From positions 268,091 to 332,090 of the forward strand of contig NZ_CAKJTI010000003.1 of the NCBI RefSeq assembly GCF_917563915.1: a DNA stretch of 64,000 nt, in the 5' to 3' direction. The translations under genes were made by a program, and so were the position numbers. How positions within the stretch are numbered: position 1 is the first letter of the stretch; each line of letters starts with the position of its first letter. Shown piece after piece: positions 61,183 through 64,000 of the stretch. Under the pieces are notes generated by a model, which was given only the letters and a program-made list of their open reading frames with translations, ran no database searches and had not been told where the DNA came from. The stretch comes from Bacillus rhizoplanae. GTDB lineage: Bacteria; Bacillota; Bacilli; Bacillales; Bacillaceae_G.

Positions 61183-62820
61183 TTACTGTTTAATATACGC
61201 CCATTTATAACTGTAAACTCCAGCAAAAGGTCGAATACAAACATCTTTCACAAATGGTCGTTCCAGATACACAAGTCCAGCCTGATAAATAGGAGCAATA
61301 GCTGTATCATCTTCTATGAGAATTTTTTCGGCATCTTGGAATGCCTTCCAGCGAGCTGGTAAATCTGTTAGCAGGGAAGAACCGGCATTATGGATAAGCT
61401 CATCGTATTTTGGGTTGGAATAGTTCATTCGGTTAAATGAGCTCCCTGTTATAAACATGTCTAAGAATGTCATTGGATCTGGATAATCAGCTCCCCATCC
61501 AGAAAGAGAAATCTCGTAATCGCCTTTAGATTCGCGATCTAAATATACTTTAACAGGAAGTTGCGTTAATGTAATGTTTAGTCCCGGTAAATTCTTTTCT
61601 AGCTCTCCTTTTAAAAATTCGGTAATCTTTTTATCATTCGAATCATCAGTACTTAAAATTTCTAATGTTATAGTTTGGGTACCTAATTCCTTTTTAGCAA
61701 GTTCCCATAATTTTTTTGCTTCTGCAACATTTGTCTCTAGTTTTACATTACTTGTACTGCGAAAATCTTTGTTATCAGGTCCTTTTACAAATCCCTGTGG
61801 AATGAGTGCATTGGCTGGGATAGAACCATTGTTTAAAATTGTATTGGCAACCCCTTTTTTATCAAAAGCTAAGCTAATGGCTTTTCGTGCATTTTTATTT
61901 GCAAGAACTTGATTTTCTTGATTGAAACGTAAGAAAGTTGTCGTTGGTCGTGCTAATTTTTTTAAGCTATCACTATCTTTATATTTATCTACGAATTCAG
62001 CATTAATAGTTACCCGATCTACTTGTTTTGCTTCAAATAGATTGACAGCTGTTGAAGTATCTTTGACGATATGAGCATTAATTTCTTCTAATTTTACGTT
62101 TTTATTATCCCAGTAATTTGGATTTTTCGTCATTTTATAACTTTGTTCATGTTTCCATTCACTTAGTACGAATGGTCCGTTATAGATTGCATTTTTAGCT
62201 TCTAATCCGAAATTTTTTCCTTGTGATTCTACGAATTTTTGATTTAAAGGATAAAACGTAGCAAATCCCATTAATCCAAGGAAGTATGGAACGGGGTGCT
62301 CAAGCTGAACTTCTAATGTTTTGTTATCGAGTGCTTTTACACCTAATTCATCTAAAGGAAGTTCTTTTTTATTAATTTTTTTTGCATTTTTAATATCGAA
62401 TAGAATTTGTGCATATTCTGAAGCTGTTTCAGGGTTTATAGCACGCTTCCATGCATACACAAAATCATGAGCTGTTACAGGATCGCCGTTTGACCATTTC
62501 GTATCACGTAGTTTAAATGTATAGGTTAATCCATCTTGACTTACTGTATGAGATTCTGCAGCTCCAGGTACCGGTTTTCCCTCAAGACCAGGCATATATA
62601 AGCCTTCCATAACGTTATTGAGAGCGCCAAAGGATAAGCCATCAGATGCGATAGAAGAATCTAAAGTTGAAATTTCGCCTGATTCTACAATATTTAAAAT
62701 TGGTTTTCTTTTTTCTGACGTTTTAGTAGTGGCTGTTTCTGATTTGTTTTGATTACATGCTGATAAGAGCGTAGAAAGTATAAGAATAAGAACAATGGAT
62801 AGTTTTCGTTTTGGTTGCAT
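61183..62820 (-). CDS. oppA: Oligopeptide-binding lipoprotein, OppA family
   Basis: 545 aa. Signal peptide with lipobox LLSAC at residues 18-22. SBP_bac_5 features: LRDTKWSNGDPVTAHDFVYA near residue 103 and RAINPETASEYAQILFDIKN right after, FLRFNQENQVLANKNARKAI near residue 298, and LSGWGADYPDPMTFLDMF near residue 438. Captures extracellular peptides for an Opp-type importer. No permease or ATPase is adjacent, so it is an orphan receptor, common in the B. cereus group. Confidence 0.93.
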   Translation of the reverse strand: MQPKRKLSIVLILILSTLLSACNQNKSETATTKTSEKRKPILNIVESGEISTLDSSIASDGLSFGALNNVMEGLYMPGLEGKPVPGAAESHTVSQDGLTYTFKLRDTKWSNGDPVTAHDFVYAWKRAINPETASEYAQILFDIKNAKKINKKELPLDELGVKALDNKTLEVQLEHPVPYFLGLMGFATFYPLNQKFVESQGKNFGLEAKNAIYNGPFVLSEWKHEQSYKMTKNPNYWDNKNVKLEEINAHIVKDTSTAVNLFEAKQVDRVTINAEFVDKYKDSDSLKKLARPTTTFLRFNQENQVLANKNARKAISLAFDKKGVANTILNNGSIPANALIPQGFVKGPDNKDFRSTSNVKLETNVAEAKKLWELAKKELGTQTITLEILSTDDSNDKKITEFLKGELEKNLPGLNITLTQLPVKVYLDRESKGDYEISLSGWGADYPDPMTFLDMFITGSSFNRMNYSNPKYDELIHNAGSSLLTDLPARWKAFQDAEKILIEDDTAIAPIYQAGLVYLERPFVKDVCIRPFAGVYSYKWAYIKQ

Positions 62821-63074
62821 TTTTCGTCCTCCTTTTTATTTGTCCACAAGTATAAACTTATATTTCTGAAAATTCAATAAAATAAACTTAAAATTAATAA
62901 AAACTCACAGGAATTATATGATATAGTTCGAGCAGAGCAAAAGAAATGAACACGAAATATAGAAACGATTAAAATAAAGAATTACGATATTGTGCTTTAA
63001 ATATAACTTGAAAATTTCTATAAGTGGTTCTGTCATATCGTCATCGAGTAAATAGAAAATTGTATCCACATCAT

Positions 63075-63123
63075 AAAAAAGCTATTCTTTTGTATAAGTA
63101 CTTACTAAAAGAATAGCTTTTTT
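63075..63123. terminator. Hairpin in the oppA-DUF3934 gap
   Basis: AAAAAAGCTATTCTTTT and AAAAGAATAGCTTTTTT, perfect 17-bp arms. Nothing else is recognisable in 62821-63284. Confidence 0.85.
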
Positions 63124-63284
63124 CATAATATAGATTATCGTATTAATGAATTTTAAAAGTTGTCTTTTTACAATGAGTAACCACTTGTTTTGTTGGTTTA
63201 AACCTTTGCTTTTTTTCGCAAAATAAACCCACACAACATCTATCTTACACTTACACGAAAGATACCAAGCGTAAATAACAGTCC

Positions 63285-63461
63285 CTATCTTTCGGATTTG
63301 TCACCTGTATTACTGTTTGTCTTTGCGCCACCCGCTTTTTTAACACCTTTGCTTGTATAAGGTTTGGCACTCTTTTTTTTGTTGGCACTGGCTTTCCATC
63401 TGTTCCAGCCCTTACTGCCTGTTCCTCTACCTGTTCCACCTTTACCTTTAGCTTTACTCAT
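63285..63461 (-). CDS. Small basic DUF3934-like protein
   Basis: 58 aa: MSKAKGKGGTGRGTGSKGWN then RWKASANKKKSAKPYTSKGV and KKAGG. The Gly/Lys-rich start with GTG.GSKGWNRW.ASANKKKSA is the DUF3934 pattern of Bacillus. Very basic, probably nucleic-acid-binding or ribosome-associated; unproven. RBS CGGAGTG. A longer-looking overlapping frame in another register is not the gene. Confidence 0.82.
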   Translation of the reverse strand: MSKAKGKGGTGRGTGSKGWNRWKASANKKKSAKPYTSKGVKKAGGAKTNSNTGDKSER

Positions 63462-63549
63462 ATAATATAATCACTCCGTTATTATTGTATAGCAAATCTG
63501 TTTCCACAGTAGTCAATAAATCTTTGAAATAAAATTTTGGTTTATGACT

Positions 63550-63660
63550 TTTTCCTTTCCGACAGTTGCTCATAAAAATGAACAGCAGGATATAATAGTA
63601 TATCATAACATGGACAGTAATGCGCAAAGTCCTCAGGTTTATCCCGCAAATAGAAATCTT
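63550..63660 (-). pseudogene. Coding-like fragment without a clear start
   Basis: Minus-strand frame KDFYLRDKPEDFAHYCPCYD then ILLYPAVHFYEQLSERKKS and a stop. The Tyr/Cys-rich composition looks protein-like, but I know no family. TTTATCCCGC at 63638-63647, identical to the bcr1 start, lies in it. The rest of 63462-64000 is AT-rich with no gene seen. Confidence 0.25.
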
Positions 63661-63669
63661 TTAAAGTAG

Positions 63670-63703
63670 AAAAAAGAGTCCTTCGCGGTTAGGACTCTTT
63701 TAA
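63670..63703. terminator. Terminator hairpin near the right end
   Basis: AAAAGAGTCCT and AGGACTCTTTT around TCGCGGTT. Confidence 0.8.
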
Positions 63704-64000
63704 TTTTTGCTGATAGTAATGTGTTATGTAAAAGGTGTTTAATCTTGAATTCATTTATATTATACAATATTTTTCAGAAAATAGACTTTTGGAAATATTT
63801 TTCACAATTTGCTTTTACAAGAATAAAAGAATATTTATAAAGTTAACTATATAAGGATTGTTATATGTATTTGTGTGTGATAAACATTTAAGTATTGTTT
63901 TTTAAAAAAATAATATTATGAATTGTTATCTTTTAGTTTTACGTTGTATAAAAAGAAAAAAAGTCCGAGATATGAAAATTTTTATGATTATATTTATAGT

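Noticed and set aside
63251-63439. 62-codon minus-strand frame overlapping the DUF3934-like gene
   Set aside because: The other register gives the recognisable Gly/Lys-rich DUF3934 protein with a ribosome site.

Overview
The window is a chromosomal segment of a low-GC Gram-positive bacterium of the Bacillus cereus group. The main evidence is the bcr1 repeat (about 155 bp, TTTAT target duplication, known only from this group). About fifteen full, shortened or decayed copies are visible. The spore protein SspH, an FbpA-type basic protein, a DUF3951 protein, a DUF3934 protein and Bacillus-type Fur, Zur and cre sites agree with this. I cannot name the species. I saw no rRNA, tRNA, CRISPR array or intact insertion sequence.

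Layout. 0-2.6 kb: end of a broken gene with a flagellar FlgG-like tail, a methyltransferase, a dead TrmB-type regulator split by bcr1, and the azlCD amino-acid exporter. 2.7-11.6 kb: small membrane proteins, a hydrolase/monooxygenase pair, sspH lying inside a bcr1 relic, an XRE/TPR regulator divergent from an MFS pump, a histidine phosphatase, a MarR-DUF3147 operon, a PP2C-like protein and fbpA. 11.8-15.4 kb: a COG0523 GTPase with two Zur boxes, then a ycgR/ycgQ-like pair.

15.4-25.8 kb: a complete iron-siderophore locus with the gene content and order of staphylococcal sfaD / sfaABC / hts. It has two NIS synthetases, an MFS exporter, an ornithine/alanine-racemase-family enzyme, a lipoprotein receptor, two FecCD permeases and an ATPase. 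Fur boxes precede both transcription blocks. This predicts a staphyloferrin A-like citrate-D-ornithine-citrate siderophore in a Bacillus.

26-53 kb: nhaC, fumC, a LuxR-HTH/DUF2087 regulator, a GIY-YIG protein, a MATE pump, an MFS pump, DUF3995 and DUF445 proteins, a virginiamycin B lyase homologue with its catalytic residues, a two-component/ABC locus like linearmycin resistance, a phospholipase D-type synthase, a uridine kinase-like gene and a UMP-kinase paralogue behind a leader-peptide attenuator. A glutamate/aspartate/malate block follows (gltP-like, aspA, malic enzyme, and a glnK-glnL-like two-component pair).

53-59 kb: an accessory region with shifted base composition, decayed sequence and several small repeat families. 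Its core is a membrane protein fusing a PrsW-type intramembrane peptidase to a C-terminal nuclease toxin domain. A DUF1963/YwqG-like candidate immunity gene follows. 59-64 kb returns to ordinary sequence: an SDR enzyme, bcr1, a MarR/membrane-protein operon, an OppA lipoprotein and a DUF3934 protein.

The strongest leads are the staphyloferrin-like locus, the PrsW-nuclease toxin module, the pyrBI-like attenuator on the UMP kinase gene, and the bcr1 insertions that split one gene and enclose another.
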